A stretch of DNA of 64,000 bases from CAZQKW01 sp964594075 (GTDB lineage: Bacteria; Desulfobacterota; WTBG01; CAIYCZ01), in assembly GCA_964594075.1 (NCBI GenBank), contig CAZQKW010000003.1:62001-126000 (forward strand), written 5' to 3'. Each line of letters opens with the position of its first letter. Within the stretch, counting starts at the first letter, position 1. Shown here piece after piece: positions 16,744 to 25,264 of this stretch. The position numbers and the translations under genes were made by a program. The notes beneath the pieces were generated by a model. The model was given only the letters and a program-made list of their open reading frames with translations. It was not told where the DNA came from and made no database searches.

Positions 16744-18411
16744 ATGACTAAAGTCGCCATTATTGGGTCAGGATATTGGGGAAAGAATTTGGTGAGAAAC
16801 TATTACAAACTTAGCTCTTTAAAAACTGTCTGTGACAAGAGCCCGCAAATTCTAAGAATCATTAAAGAGACCTATAAAGACATATTGATCACTACTAATT
16901 ATGATGACGTGTTGTGCGATGATGAAATAAGCGGCATCGTCATAGCTTTGCCTGCCGAATTACATTTTGATTTTGCAAGAAAAGCACTGCTGCATGGAAA
17001 GGATGTATTCGTTGAGAAACCTCTTGCTTTACAATTAGAGCAGGCTGAAAGACTTTGTGAAATTTCTGAAAAAAGTGACCGCATATTAATGGTCGGCCAT
17101 CTGCTTCGATATCACACCGCTTTTATAAGGCTCCAGGAACTCGCTTCAAATGGTAGTCTTGGAAGAATTCAATATATATATTCAAACCGGCTTAGTTTTG
17201 GGAAAATACGTCGCGAAGAGAATACTCTTTGGAGCTTTGCTCCTCATGATATTTCTATGATACTCGCACTTTGTAATGAATTTCCGGATCTTGTATATGC
17301 ACACGGTGCCAATTATTTGCACAAAGGGCTTGCTGATGTTACAACAACCCATCTTTCATTTCCAAGCGGTATTAATAGTCATATATTTGTATCATGGTTG
17401 CACCCTTATAAAGAGCAGAAGCTTGTCATTGTTGCTGATAAAAAAATGGCGGTATTTGAAGATACACAACAATGGGATAAAAAAATTACGTTGTATCCTC
17501 ACCAAATTTCTTGGTTAGATGGGGCTCCGGTACCGGAGAAAGCTGAGCCAGAATATGTCTCTGTTGAGCAGGCAGAACCTTTATATGCTGAATGCAAACA
17601 TTTTTTAGAATGCATTAATAATAGGAATAAACCAATAACTGATGGTTCTGAAGGTTTGCAGGTATTGAAAGTGCTTACTATGGCTCAGCAATCTCTTGAG
17701 AATAAGGCAACAAAAATGGCTTTTAGTTTTAATAGGACAGGTGCAAATAAACCATATTTTGTTCATCCATCATCATATATTGATGAACCCTGCGAAATAG
17801 GTGTAGGGAGTAAAATCTGGCATTTTACCCATATTATGGAAAATGCACGCATTGGCGAAAATTGCGTTATCGGTCAGAACGTAAACATTGCTAATAACGT
17901 TATAATTGGCAATAATGTAAAAATACAAAATAATGTTTCTATTTACACGGGCACCATCATAGAAGATGATGTGTTTCTCGGGCCTTCATGTGTATTAACT
18001 AATGTAAAAAATCCTCGGGCTCAAATTAATCGCCATGCGCTTTATGAAAAGACTTTAATTAAACGGGGAGCAACCATTGGAGCAAATGCAACCATTGTTT
18101 GCGGAACAACCATAGGTCGCTATGCATTTATTGCCGCTGGTGCAGTGGTCATAAATGATGTCCCAGATTATGCATTAATGGCAGGCGTGCCGGCCCGAAG
18201 GATTGGCTGGATGAGCCGTCATGGAGTAAAACTGCCAAAACCGGACAAAGACGGGGTTATGGTCTGCCCAGAAAGTGGTTTACGGTACGTATTTGCAAAT
18301 CCTAACGTGCTAAAGTGTATTGATCTCGACGAAGAAGAACCCTTACCAAAACAATTGCGAGTTGGCACAAAACCATATAACATTTTCAAACAGTTAAGAA
18401 AAAATTTTTAA
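16744..18411 (+). CDS. Fused sugar-nucleotide 3-dehydrogenase (WbpB-like) and N-acetyltransferase (WbpD-like)
   Basis: A 555-residue protein. Residues 1-330 are a Gfo/Idh/MocA oxidoreductase ('IIGSGYWGKNLVRNYY', 'DVFVEKPLAL' with the EKP lysine, 'HDISMIL' His). Residues 338-555 are a left-handed beta-helix acetyltransferase beginning 'VHPSSYIDEPCEIGVGSKIWHFTHI' in part, with hexapeptide repeats (IGENCVIGQNV) and 'GVPARRIGWMSRHG', matching WbpD. In Pseudomonas these are separate enzymes for the C3 oxidation and the 3-N-acetylation of UDP-GlcNAcA. The aminotransferase needed between the two steps (WbpE) follows after 13 bp. Start ATG is preceded by GGAG. Confidence 0.9.
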   Translation: MTKVAIIGSGYWGKNLVRNYYKLSSLKTVCDKSPQILRIIKETYKDILITTNYDDVLCDDEISGIVIALPAELHFDFARKALLHGKDVFVEKPLALQLEQAERLCEISEKSDRILMVGHLLRYHTAFIRLQELASNGSLGRIQYIYSNRLSFGKIRREENTLWSFAPHDISMILALCNEFPDLVYAHGANYLHKGLADVTTTHLSFPSGINSHIFVSWLHPYKEQKLVIVADKKMAVFEDTQQWDKKITLYPHQISWLDGAPVPEKAEPEYVSVEQAEPLYAECKHFLECINNRNKPITDGSEGLQVLKVLTMAQQSLENKATKMAFSFNRTGANKPYFVHPSSYIDEPCEIGVGSKIWHFTHIMENARIGENCVIGQNVNIANNVIIGNNVKIQNNVSIYTGTIIEDDVFLGPSCVLTNVKNPRAQINRHALYEKTLIKRGATIGANATIVCGTTIGRYAFIAAGAVVINDVPDYALMAGVPARRIGWMSRHGVKLPKPDKDGVMVCPESGLRYVFANPNVLKCIDLDEEEPLPKQLRVGTKPYNIFKQLRKNF

Positions 18412-18424
18412 AGAAGAGGATTTT

Positions 18425-19555
18425 ATGCAGTTTATAGATTTAAAAAAACAACTCGAAACAATCCGCGAGGCCGTTGAAGAACGAATCAAGACCGTGCTCA
18501 ATCATGGGAACTTCATCCTTGGTCCTGAAATTGATGAACTTGAAAAAAAACTGGCTGATTTTGTTGGTGTTGATCACTGTATATCTTGTTCAAGTGGTAC
18601 TGATGCACTGTTGCTTTCACTTATGGCCTATAATGTTGGCCCTGGGCATGCTATATTTACTACTCCATTTACTTTTATTGCAACCGCAGAAGTAATAGCT
18701 CTGTTAGGCGCAACACCGGTATATGTTGATATTGACCCGAACACTTTTAATATTAACCCTTTAGAGCTTAGCCGGGCAATTGAAGATATTAAGAACAATA
18801 AAAAACCAACCCCACAATTTCCTAATGCTTTAATTCCGAGGGGTGTTATCGCTGTTGATCTTTTTGGCCTGCCTGCGGATTACGATGCAATTAATGCCAT
18901 TGCTCACGACCATAAATTATTTGTTATCGAAGACTCAGCCCAGAGTTTTGGAGGCATGTATAAAGGGAAAATGGTAGGGAGTTTGGCGGACATAGCAGCA
19001 ACAAGTTTTTTCCCTGCAAAACCTTTGGGGTGTTATGGCGACGGGGGTGCCATATTCACCAATAATGCTTCGCTTGCGCATATCGTAGAATCTTTGAGGG
19101 TACATGGTAAAGGGGAACACAAATATGACAATGTCAGAATTGGTATCAATGGCCGTCTCGATACAATTCAGGCTGCAGTATTGCTTGCAAAGTTGGACCT
19201 TTTTGAAGACGAGATTGAAAAACGGCAGAAAGTCGCAGCTCGCTATTCCGAGGGGCTTAAAAATTCTGTGAAAGTGCCGTATGTACCACCAGGTTATCGT
19301 TCGGCTTGGGCTCAATACTCTATTGTTAGCGAGAAGAAAAAAGAATTAATGACACGTCTGCATAATGAGGGAATACCCTCCGCAGTTTATTACCCAAGAC
19401 CTCTGCATCTTCAAACTGCTTTTTCTTACCTCGGATATAAGCCGGGCAGCCTGCCAGTGTCTGAAAAAATGTCAGATACTATTTTTAGTCTTCCAATGCA
19501 TCCCTATTTAGACACCTTAGAACAGCAATACATAATTGACTGTATTGTTAAGTAA
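18425..19555 (+). CDS. WbpE-like UDP-3-keto sugar aminotransferase (DegT family)
   Basis: A 376-residue DegT/DnrJ/EryC1/StrS enzyme: 'SCSSGTDALLLSL', 'EDSAQSFGG', and the PLP lysine in 'TSFFPAKPLGCYGDGGA'. The 'FIDLKKQLETIREAVEERI' start and 'YYPRPLHLQTAF' are typical of the WlbC/WbpE subgroup, which aminates C3 of UDP-GlcNAcA-3-keto with glutamate. It is 13 bp downstream of the WbpB-D fusion with an AGAGG ribosome site, so the two are certainly one operon. The upstream enzyme WbpA (UDP-GlcNAc 6-dehydrogenase) is not in this window. Confidence 0.92.
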   Translation: MQFIDLKKQLETIREAVEERIKTVLNHGNFILGPEIDELEKKLADFVGVDHCISCSSGTDALLLSLMAYNVGPGHAIFTTPFTFIATAEVIALLGATPVYVDIDPNTFNINPLELSRAIEDIKNNKKPTPQFPNALIPRGVIAVDLFGLPADYDAINAIAHDHKLFVIEDSAQSFGGMYKGKMVGSLADIAATSFFPAKPLGCYGDGGAIFTNNASLAHIVESLRVHGKGEHKYDNVRIGINGRLDTIQAAVLLAKLDLFEDEIEKRQKVAARYSEGLKNSVKVPYVPPGYRSAWAQYSIVSEKKKELMTRLHNEGIPSAVYYPRPLHLQTAFSYLGYKPGSLPVSEKMSDTIFSLPMHPYLDTLEQQYIIDCIVK

Positions 19556-20142
19556 TACTTTTTTCGCCTCTTTTTAATTCTTGCAGAAAAATATTTCTCC
19601 TTTGGATCAACTTTTGGGTAATAGTATTTTTTATATAAAATTCTCCCTCGAAACAGATATATAGCATAACTCATTAACCAATGACCGTTTTCGCGATCGA
19701 AATGTTTGTTATGTTAATACTTTATTAATAATTATCAAAAAAGGATGATCTTCCGGGGTTGTTGTACTGAAATTTAGTCGCTGAGAGCATCACAAATAAA
19801 AGAAGTCAGCATAGATGCTGAAAAAAGCCCTCTGTTCATTAATGATGCAATAGATCAGAGGACATTAACATTTGTCAGTTATTTTTGACTTCTGTGAAGC
19901 CTTATATCACAGCATTTTTTCATTACCTGTATGGATGCTGCTTATTGAAAAAAGCATCTATCAGGAGGATTCAATTTCGTTGATTGAGAGCTTCAGCCGA
20001 AAATGTAATTAACGTTTAGGACAAAGGCACGGTAATTGTTTCTTAACCGTGACAAGTTTCAAAGAGCTTTGAGCCTTGTTTTATCAACATAAAGTCTATT
20101 TTTTAGGTACAACAAAGTCGGAAGACCCTTCAAAAATAAATT
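19556..20142. other. Intergenic, no supported gene; possible decayed sequence
   Basis: About 590 bp. A 35-codon open stretch ends at about 19890 and another follows in a different frame, neither with a recognisable product. A CCTCTG/CAGAGG pair (19829-19834, 19856-19861) could form a hairpin with a long loop. I see no clear promoter or terminator. Confidence 0.3.
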
Positions 20143-21264
20143 ATGATTAAAATTATCTGCGTGTGCGGAGCCAGACCGAATTTTATTAAGATTGCGCCCC
20201 TAATGAGGGCTTTTTCACAATCCGGTCACTTTCATACTTTTTTAGTGCATACGGGACAACATTATGATGAAAAAATGAGCAGATTGTTTTTTAGCGAATT
20301 GAATATTCCTCAACCCGACATCAACCTTGAAGTAGGTTCAGGCACTCATGCTCTCCAAACAGCAGAGATAATGAAAAAGTTTGAACCTGTTGTGCTTAAT
20401 TTCAAACCAGATTATGTTCTTGTGGTTGGTGATGTAAACAGTACTATAGCATGCGGACTTGTAGCGGTAAAACTCGGCATAAAACTAATCCATGTAGAAG
20501 CCGGCCTAAGAAGCTTTGACAGAAACATGCCTGAAGAAATAAATCGTATTTTAACGGATGCAATAAGTGATCTGCTCTTTGTAACCGAGCCATCGGGAGT
20601 AGATAACCTTCTAAAAGAAGGAATCGCACCTTCTAAAATTCATCTGGTAGGCAATGTAATGGTAGACACTCTTTTGGCTAATAAACAAAAAGCCAAAAAG
20701 TCCAAAATCATGGAGAAATTGTGTATCAAGCGTAAAAAATTTGCCGTTATTACTTTACATCGTCCTTCAAATGTAGATGAAATGCAGATTCTTGGAGAAA
20801 TATTGCGCGCATGCGAAAAAATTCAAAAGGAACTTAAACTAATATTTCCAATTCATCCCCGCACAAAAAAAAATATTTCTGGTTCTATGTGGGGTCGACG
20901 AATAAAAGAAATGACTAATTTAATAGTATCTGAGCCATACGGATATTTGGACTTCTTGTGCTTGACAAGCAATGCTAAATTCGTGATGACTGATTCTGGA
21001 GGGATTCAGGAGGAAACAACCATACTGGGGGTGCCTTGTATGACTTTGAGGGACAATACTGAACGCCCCATTACCATTAGCGAAGGAACAAACCGACTGG
21101 TAACACCAATTACCGCAACAAATATTTTTAATCACTATAAAGATATAATTAATGCTAATGATCAGTTTGAAGGAAAAATTCCTTCACTATGGGATGGCAA
21201 AGCCGCCGAAAGAATTGCCTCAATTATTATACAAACAAACACATCCCAGCAGAATAAGAACTAA
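20143..21264 (+). CDS. wecB: UDP-N-acetylglucosamine 2-epimerase (non-hydrolysing), WecB-like
   Basis: A 373-residue enzyme with 'CGARPNFIKIAPLMRAF', 'HTGQHYDEKMS', 'GDVNSTIACGLVA', 'HVEAGLRSFDRNMPEEINR', 'TDSGGIQEETTIL' and 'LRDNTERPITISEGTNRLV'. The last motif is the one seen in WecB/MnaA-type enzymes that make UDP-ManNAc. It is the second of three 2-epimerase paralogues in the window. Its TAA overlaps the ATG of the next glycosyltransferase by one base, so the two are translationally coupled. Confidence 0.88.
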   Translation: MIKIICVCGARPNFIKIAPLMRAFSQSGHFHTFLVHTGQHYDEKMSRLFFSELNIPQPDINLEVGSGTHALQTAEIMKKFEPVVLNFKPDYVLVVGDVNSTIACGLVAVKLGIKLIHVEAGLRSFDRNMPEEINRILTDAISDLLFVTEPSGVDNLLKEGIAPSKIHLVGNVMVDTLLANKQKAKKSKIMEKLCIKRKKFAVITLHRPSNVDEMQILGEILRACEKIQKELKLIFPIHPRTKKNISGSMWGRRIKEMTNLIVSEPYGYLDFLCLTSNAKFVMTDSGGIQEETTILGVPCMTLRDNTERPITISEGTNRLVTPITATNIFNHYKDIINANDQFEGKIPSLWDGKAAERIASIIIQTNTSQQNKN

Positions 21265-22233
21265 TGCATTTCAAGGATAACCGGAACGTTTTAATGCTCT
21301 GCTATTATTTCCCTCCATATATGGAAGTGGGTTCATTGCGATCCANNNNNNNNNNNNNNNNNNNNNNNNNNNNNNNNNNNNNNNNNNNNNNNNNNNNNNN
21401 NNNNNNNNNNNNNNNNNNNNNNNNNNNNNNNNNNNNNNNNNNNNNACTGGTCTCCTCCGACCCGATTCCATCGCTGGCTGGGAGAGCGACTGGATAGAGC
21501 TTGCGTAAAAAACGCCGCATACATAGTAAATGTAACAGAACCTATCACAATGCAATTTAAAGATAAATATCTCGATTATGTTGAAAAGTTTGTGACGGTT
21601 TATAACGGCTATGACGAAAACGATGTTGCGCAGTATAGAGGTGTCACACCCATGCGAACGTTTATGCAACTTGTAAGTATTGGCAGCATGTATTACGGTC
21701 GCAGTCCAAAGAAGTTTCTCGAGGTTTTGGAGGAACTCTTAGCAGAGGGAAATATAAAAAGAAACGCTATTAAAGTTTTGTTTATTGGGGCTCAGAATGC
21801 TTATCTAAATGCGATAGATGAAAATCATTTCTTGTACGGAGTTGTCAAAACACTTCCCCAAATGCCCCAAGAAAAAACATTTAGGTATGTTGCTGAAAGC
21901 CATGTTGCATTGCTTGTGGGCTCAGACATGGAAAAAACCGCGATGACCAGTAAAGTATATGAATATGCGGGTATGGGAAAACTAATCTTTGCTTTGGTGC
22001 CAGATGGCCCGGTAAAAGATTTCGTTATCAAGTGTAACGGCATTGTAGCTGATCCAAAAGAAAAGGTACAAATTAAATCTGCTTTAAAAGAACTAGTTGG
22101 CAGGTGGCAGAAAGGGGAAATTGCAGATATAAATGTTGCAGCAATAACAGCCGCTTCACAGTATGAAAGGTCCGTATTGACATTCCAAATGGCTGGGCTG
22201 TTTGACAAATGTTTTCTGCGCTTCAAAAGATAG
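21264..22233 (+). CDS. Glycosyltransferase family 4, interrupted by scaffold gap
   Basis: The N-terminal 27 codons (21264-21345) encode 'LMLCYYFPPYMEVGSLR', the usual start of a GT4 enzyme. After 100 Ns a frame open from 21448 to the stop at 22233 encodes 261 residues, including the inter-domain 'VTVYNGYDEND', 'VALLVGSDMEKTAMTSKVYEYAGMGK', typical of the same family. The two parts are one gene. Given a usual length near 400-430 residues, some 110-150 residues are missing, more than the 100 Ns allow; and the true gap must be a multiple of three for the frames to join. Confidence 0.8.
21346..21445. other. Assembly gap (100 Ns)
   Basis: Exactly 100 Ns, the conventional placeholder for a gap of unknown size, inside a glycosyltransferase gene. 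Confidence 1.
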
Positions 22234-22313
22234 GACTTTTTAATTTTATTATTTAAAAAATAATTAATAACTATTCTGCAGAGCGATCTTTCTCCTATAC
22301 AAGGGAATCTTAT

Positions 22314-22814
22314 ATGATGCTTGATAGTATTAAAAATCGCAGAAGCATTCGCCGGTTTAAAGCTCAGGAGGTGGATGGAAAGCTGGTCAAAGAAATTATT
22401 GAGGCTGGCACCTGGGCCCCGTCAGGGCTGAATAACCAGCCCTGGAAATTTGTGATCATTCGCAGCCCGGCAATTAAAGACCAGCTCGCGGTGTTGACAC
22501 GGTATGGAAAAATTATTCAGCAGGCGCCGCTTTGCATTGCGGTTTTCTTAGATACCGCCGCAACGTATGACCGCACCAAAGATATTCAAGCCATTGGCGC
22601 ATGCATACAGAATATGCTGCTGGCCATTCATGCGCTGGGTCTCGGCGGCGTGTGGCTGGGCGAGATATTGAAGAACAGCGAAAAAGTACGGCACCTTTTG
22701 GGGATCTCTTCTGCGCTGGAGCTTATGGCGGTTATTGCTCTGGGATATCCCGATGAGCAAACTGTTGCTTCACCGCGCACAAAGCTTGATGAGGTAATTG
22801 TGAAGGAGGTTTGA
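22314..22814 (+). CDS. Nitroreductase-family FMN protein
   Basis: A 166-residue protein with 'IKNRRSIRRFK', 'EAGTWAPSGLNNQPWKFVII' (FMN-binding) and 'GLGGVWLGE', standard for small nitroreductases that use NAD(P)H to reduce nitro groups, quinones or flavin-like substrates as dimers. ATG at 22314 or the next codon 22317 may be used. Base composition rises sharply here compared with the preceding glycan genes, marking the start of the GC-richer segment. The substrate is unknown. Confidence 0.9.
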   Translation: MMLDSIKNRRSIRRFKAQEVDGKLVKEIIEAGTWAPSGLNNQPWKFVIIRSPAIKDQLAVLTRYGKIIQQAPLCIAVFLDTAATYDRTKDIQAIGACIQNMLLAIHALGLGGVWLGEILKNSEKVRHLLGISSALELMAVIALGYPDEQTVASPRTKLDEVIVKEV

Positions 22815-22843
22815 GCGACGGGAACAGGATGAAGGCACGGCAA

Positions 22844-23092
22844 CTACTTGCAGACCACCGGCCGATTTTGAATAATTGCGTCTACGGCGATGGCAAGCAT
22901 GTCCATGAGGGCGTCAGGAGTTGCATAATCATCGCGCTGAATAATAACATTCAAAAGCAGATTTTTGTTGGAATTCACTTTCAATATGAATCCCATGGTA
23001 TCTTTTCTGTTTTGTAGAAAAGGCACCAGGACAAAACCCGGATCCACCGGTTTGTAAATTTCCATGTGTGATACATCCCTGCTCTTTTTCAT
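22844..23092 (-). CDS. Small hypothetical protein
   Basis: An 82-residue frame from ATG 23092 to TAG at 22844, extendable to a GTG at 23110; an internal ATG at 23065 has a better ribosome-like AGCAGGG upstream and may be the true start. The product ('KPVDPGFVLVPFLQNRKDTM', 'ALMDMLAIAVDAIIQN') has a balanced, folded-protein-like composition, unlike its opposite-strand shadow. No family recognised. It is convergent with the nitroreductase and divergent from the repeat membrane protein at 23164. Confidence 0.5.
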   Translation of the reverse strand: MKKSRDVSHMEIYKPVDPGFVLVPFLQNRKDTMGFILKVNSNKNLLLNVIIQRDDYATPDALMDMLAIAVDAIIQNRPVVCK

Positions 23093-23163
23093 AGTGCAAA
23101 CATTCGGCACAGCAAAAGCAAAGCTTTACATAAAAATAAATTAATAGAGAGGAGTGAATCAGT

Positions 23164-23661
23164 ATGAAACAAAATGTTGTAGTGCTGCACGTGGATGGGT
23201 ATACCAAAACAATACTTACTATCATAGCGATGTGCCTCGCCGGCCTCTTGTTAAAACCTCTGTTTACCGTCCTTCCTGCAGTGGCGCAGTCGAAGGACAT
23301 GAAGAAAGAGATACAGGATGTCAATATTGCGCTGATTAACGGTCAGCCGCCGGAGGTGGCGCTTCCACTCAGGGTGAATATTGCACGGGCAAAAACGCTG
23401 GGGGTAAAAATTGAAGAAACCCCGGTTCTCCCGGTAACCGTTGAGAAAGCGGTGACCCTGCCGGTCAGCATAGAAAAACCGGAGACGCTGTCAGTAAATA
23501 TCACCAAAACCGAGACGCTACCGGTGAGCATTGCCGCACCGGAAGTCATTGACACGCGGGTGATTGACTCCATAACAATGCCGGTTAAGATTACCGCGCC
23601 GTTTCCTGTTCCGGTTGTGCAGACGGTGAAACGTATGCGGTATTCAGCTCCGGAAGAGTAA
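23164..23661 (+). CDS. Membrane-anchored protein with short Val/Pro-rich beta repeats
   Basis: A 165-residue protein with a GAGAGGAG ribosome site 8 bp before ATG. One transmembrane segment (about residues 16-40) is followed by a periplasmic part made of 10-12-residue units such as 'PVLPVTVEK', 'VTLPVSIEK', 'ETLSVNITK', 'ETLPVSIAA', 'ITMPVKITA'. The repeat pattern L-P-V-x-[VI]-x-[KA] suggests alternate beta strands. No family recognised and no homology-based function. It precedes a CBS-domain gene by 400 bp. Confidence 0.68.
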   Translation: MKQNVVVLHVDGYTKTILTIIAMCLAGLLLKPLFTVLPAVAQSKDMKKEIQDVNIALINGQPPEVALPLRVNIARAKTLGVKIEETPVLPVTVEKAVTLPVSIEKPETLSVNITKTETLPVSIAAPEVIDTRVIDSITMPVKITAPFPVPVVQTVKRMRYSAPEE

Positions 23662-24063
23662 ATGTGGGCCGCGACGTTACGCACATATGTGCGCGCTCGG
23701 CGCCTGGTGCATATGGAGAAACCGCCGTTTCGTCTTAACCAGGACGTTTCCCAAACATTTGCCCTGAAATACCGTGGAACCGCATCGGTACACAATAGCG
23801 CATTGGGAATACTGTGGAATATCAACCCATGAGCGTCTAGGGGTTTTTTATCGCCGCAGCACAACCCTGCGTGCCGGGATCGTGATGCCAGCGGATGAGC
23901 ACAGTGTTGTGCCAGAGAAAAAACCCCGGGACTTCTTCATCACTATCAATAAAATATTTTGGGGAAAGTCCTGGTCGTAACCTGTTGACAGAGTTTTAAA
24001 AACAATATAAAAGGACAATAGTAGCGTCGCTGTTGTGAGGTTTAAATAATCCGGAGGTGAGCC
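23662..24063. other. Intergenic, no supported gene
   Basis: About 400 bp. A 68-codon frame on the plus strand (23774-23980) has no ribosome site and an unconvincing composition. A near-inverted pair, CCGGGACTT and AAGTCCTGG, occurs around 23925-23973. The region ends in a strong GGAGGTGA ribosome site (24053-24060) for the CBS gene. Confidence 0.4.
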
Positions 24064-24672
24064 ATGAAAATTAGAAGAAGAATGTCCCAGAGGCTTATCA
24101 CCATAAGTCCTGATAAGACCGTTCTTGATGCCCTTGCCCTTATGCAAAAAAATTCAATCCGCCATTTGCCGGTTGTTGATGGAAAAAAGTTTGTCGGGTT
24201 TGTCTCTGAGTTTGATCTTCGCGAAGTGCGCCTGCTGCCATTGGCACATGATATACTGGTCCGCGATGTGATGATCAAAAAGCCGGTTACTATCAGTCCG
24301 GAAGAAACGCTGGAAGATGCTGCGCGGCTTATTTTCAAGCATAAAATTGGTGGTCTCCCCGTTCTTGAAAATGGTAAAGTGGTCGGCGTTATAACTTCCA
24401 AGGACATCCTGGCAGCCTTCATCGAAATGATGGGCGTTCTTGAGTCAAGCTCGCGCATTGACGTGGTGCTGGGCAAAAAGCCGCACGCCTTTGAGGAAAT
24501 TTCGCGGCTCATTAAAGAGAACGGCGGCACCATAATGAGCGTGGGCACCACCACCCATGCAAACCAGGGCGGAAAAAAGGTGCATTTCTTTCGTCTTGAA
24601 AAGTGCGACGTTGATCCGATTGTTGAGGCCATTAAAGAGCGAAATTATGAAATTGTGTCGGTGATGAAGTGA
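24064..24672 (+). CDS. CBS-domain pair protein with C-terminal ACT-like domain (AcuB-like)
   Basis: A 202-residue cytoplasmic protein. Two CBS domains occupy about residues 1-60 and 67-125 ('MSQRLITISPDKTVLDAL', 'VRDVMIKKPVTISPEETL', each ending in 'GVIT/GFVSxxDL'). Residues 137-202 resemble an ACT domain. CBS pairs bind adenosine nucleotides and regulate partner proteins; the target is unknown. It starts with a strong GGAGGTGA site, and its TGA overlaps the GTG start of queF by 4 bases, so the two are coupled. Confidence 0.88.
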   Translation: MKIRRRMSQRLITISPDKTVLDALALMQKNSIRHLPVVDGKKFVGFVSEFDLREVRLLPLAHDILVRDVMIKKPVTISPEETLEDAARLIFKHKIGGLPVLENGKVVGVITSKDILAAFIEMMGVLESSSRIDVVLGKKPHAFEEISRLIKENGGTIMSVGTTTHANQGGKKVHFFRLEKCDVDPIVEAIKERNYEIVSVMK

Positions 24673-25103
24673 TACGTCAGGACAGAACTCAGCAGAAGAT
24701 GATGGGCAACAAACAGAGCGCAGCCCGGCCTCGCATCACCGCAACCGGCGTGCCGATTCTCAAAACATTTTCCAATCCTTACCCGGATCGGGAATATGAA
24801 ATTGAAATTAACTGTCCCGAATTTACGTCGGTTTGTCCGAAGACTGGCCAGCCTGACTTTGGCGAGATGCTTATAACGTATGCACCCCTTAAATGTTGTA
24901 TCGAACTGAAGAGCCTTAAGCTGTATTTACAGCAGTATCGCAATACCGGGATCTTCTATGAGGCGGCTACCAATAGAATATTGAATGATCTGGTCAGGGC
25001 CTGTTCACCCCGCTGGATGAAAGTGGTGAGCCAGTGGCGGCCCCGCGGCGGCATAACGACAAAAGTTACCGCCCGATATGCGAAAGAAGAAGTCTCCGCC
25101 TGA
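24669..25103 (+). CDS. queF: NADPH-dependent 7-cyano-7-deazaguanine reductase
   Basis: A 144-residue unimodular QueF reducing preQ0 to preQ1 in queuosine synthesis. Catalytic Cys lies in 'FTSVCPKTGQPDF' with the partner Asp in the same motif, and the QueF signature 'ELKSLKLYL' follows; 'IFYEAATNRI' includes the substrate-binding Glu. GTG start at 24669 overlapping the CBS gene stop. No other queuosine gene is nearby and no preQ1 riboswitch was seen upstream. Confidence 0.93.
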   Translation: MIRQDRTQQKMMGNKQSAARPRITATGVPILKTFSNPYPDREYEIEINCPEFTSVCPKTGQPDFGEMLITYAPLKCCIELKSLKLYLQQYRNTGIFYEAATNRILNDLVRACSPRWMKVVSQWRPRGGITTKVTARYAKEEVSA

Positions 25104-25264
25104 GGCAACCCTAACCCTGTCCTGTACCTACGAATTCCCACAACCATCCCGCATCTGAGACCATTATACCCTGCGGCCATGGTTCCTCGGTGCGCTGTTT
25201 CGGATGTTGGCAAAAGTTGCTTCATGAGATGAAATCCTGGTTTTTTTGTGAGGAGAAATAGTTC

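Noticed and set aside
22811..23017. Plus-strand frame of 68 codons after the nitroreductase
   Set aside because: The reverse-strand frame of the same region has a more protein-like composition; no ribosome site for the plus frame.
23343..23864. Long minus-strand frame opposite the repeat protein
   Set aside because: Overlaps a gene with a clear ribosome site and repeats; composition is Thr/Gly/Arg-rich and looks like a shadow.
24001..24063. Possible preQ1 riboswitch upstream of the CBS-queF pair
   Set aside because: No preQ1 aptamer consensus or pseudoknot pattern was visible.
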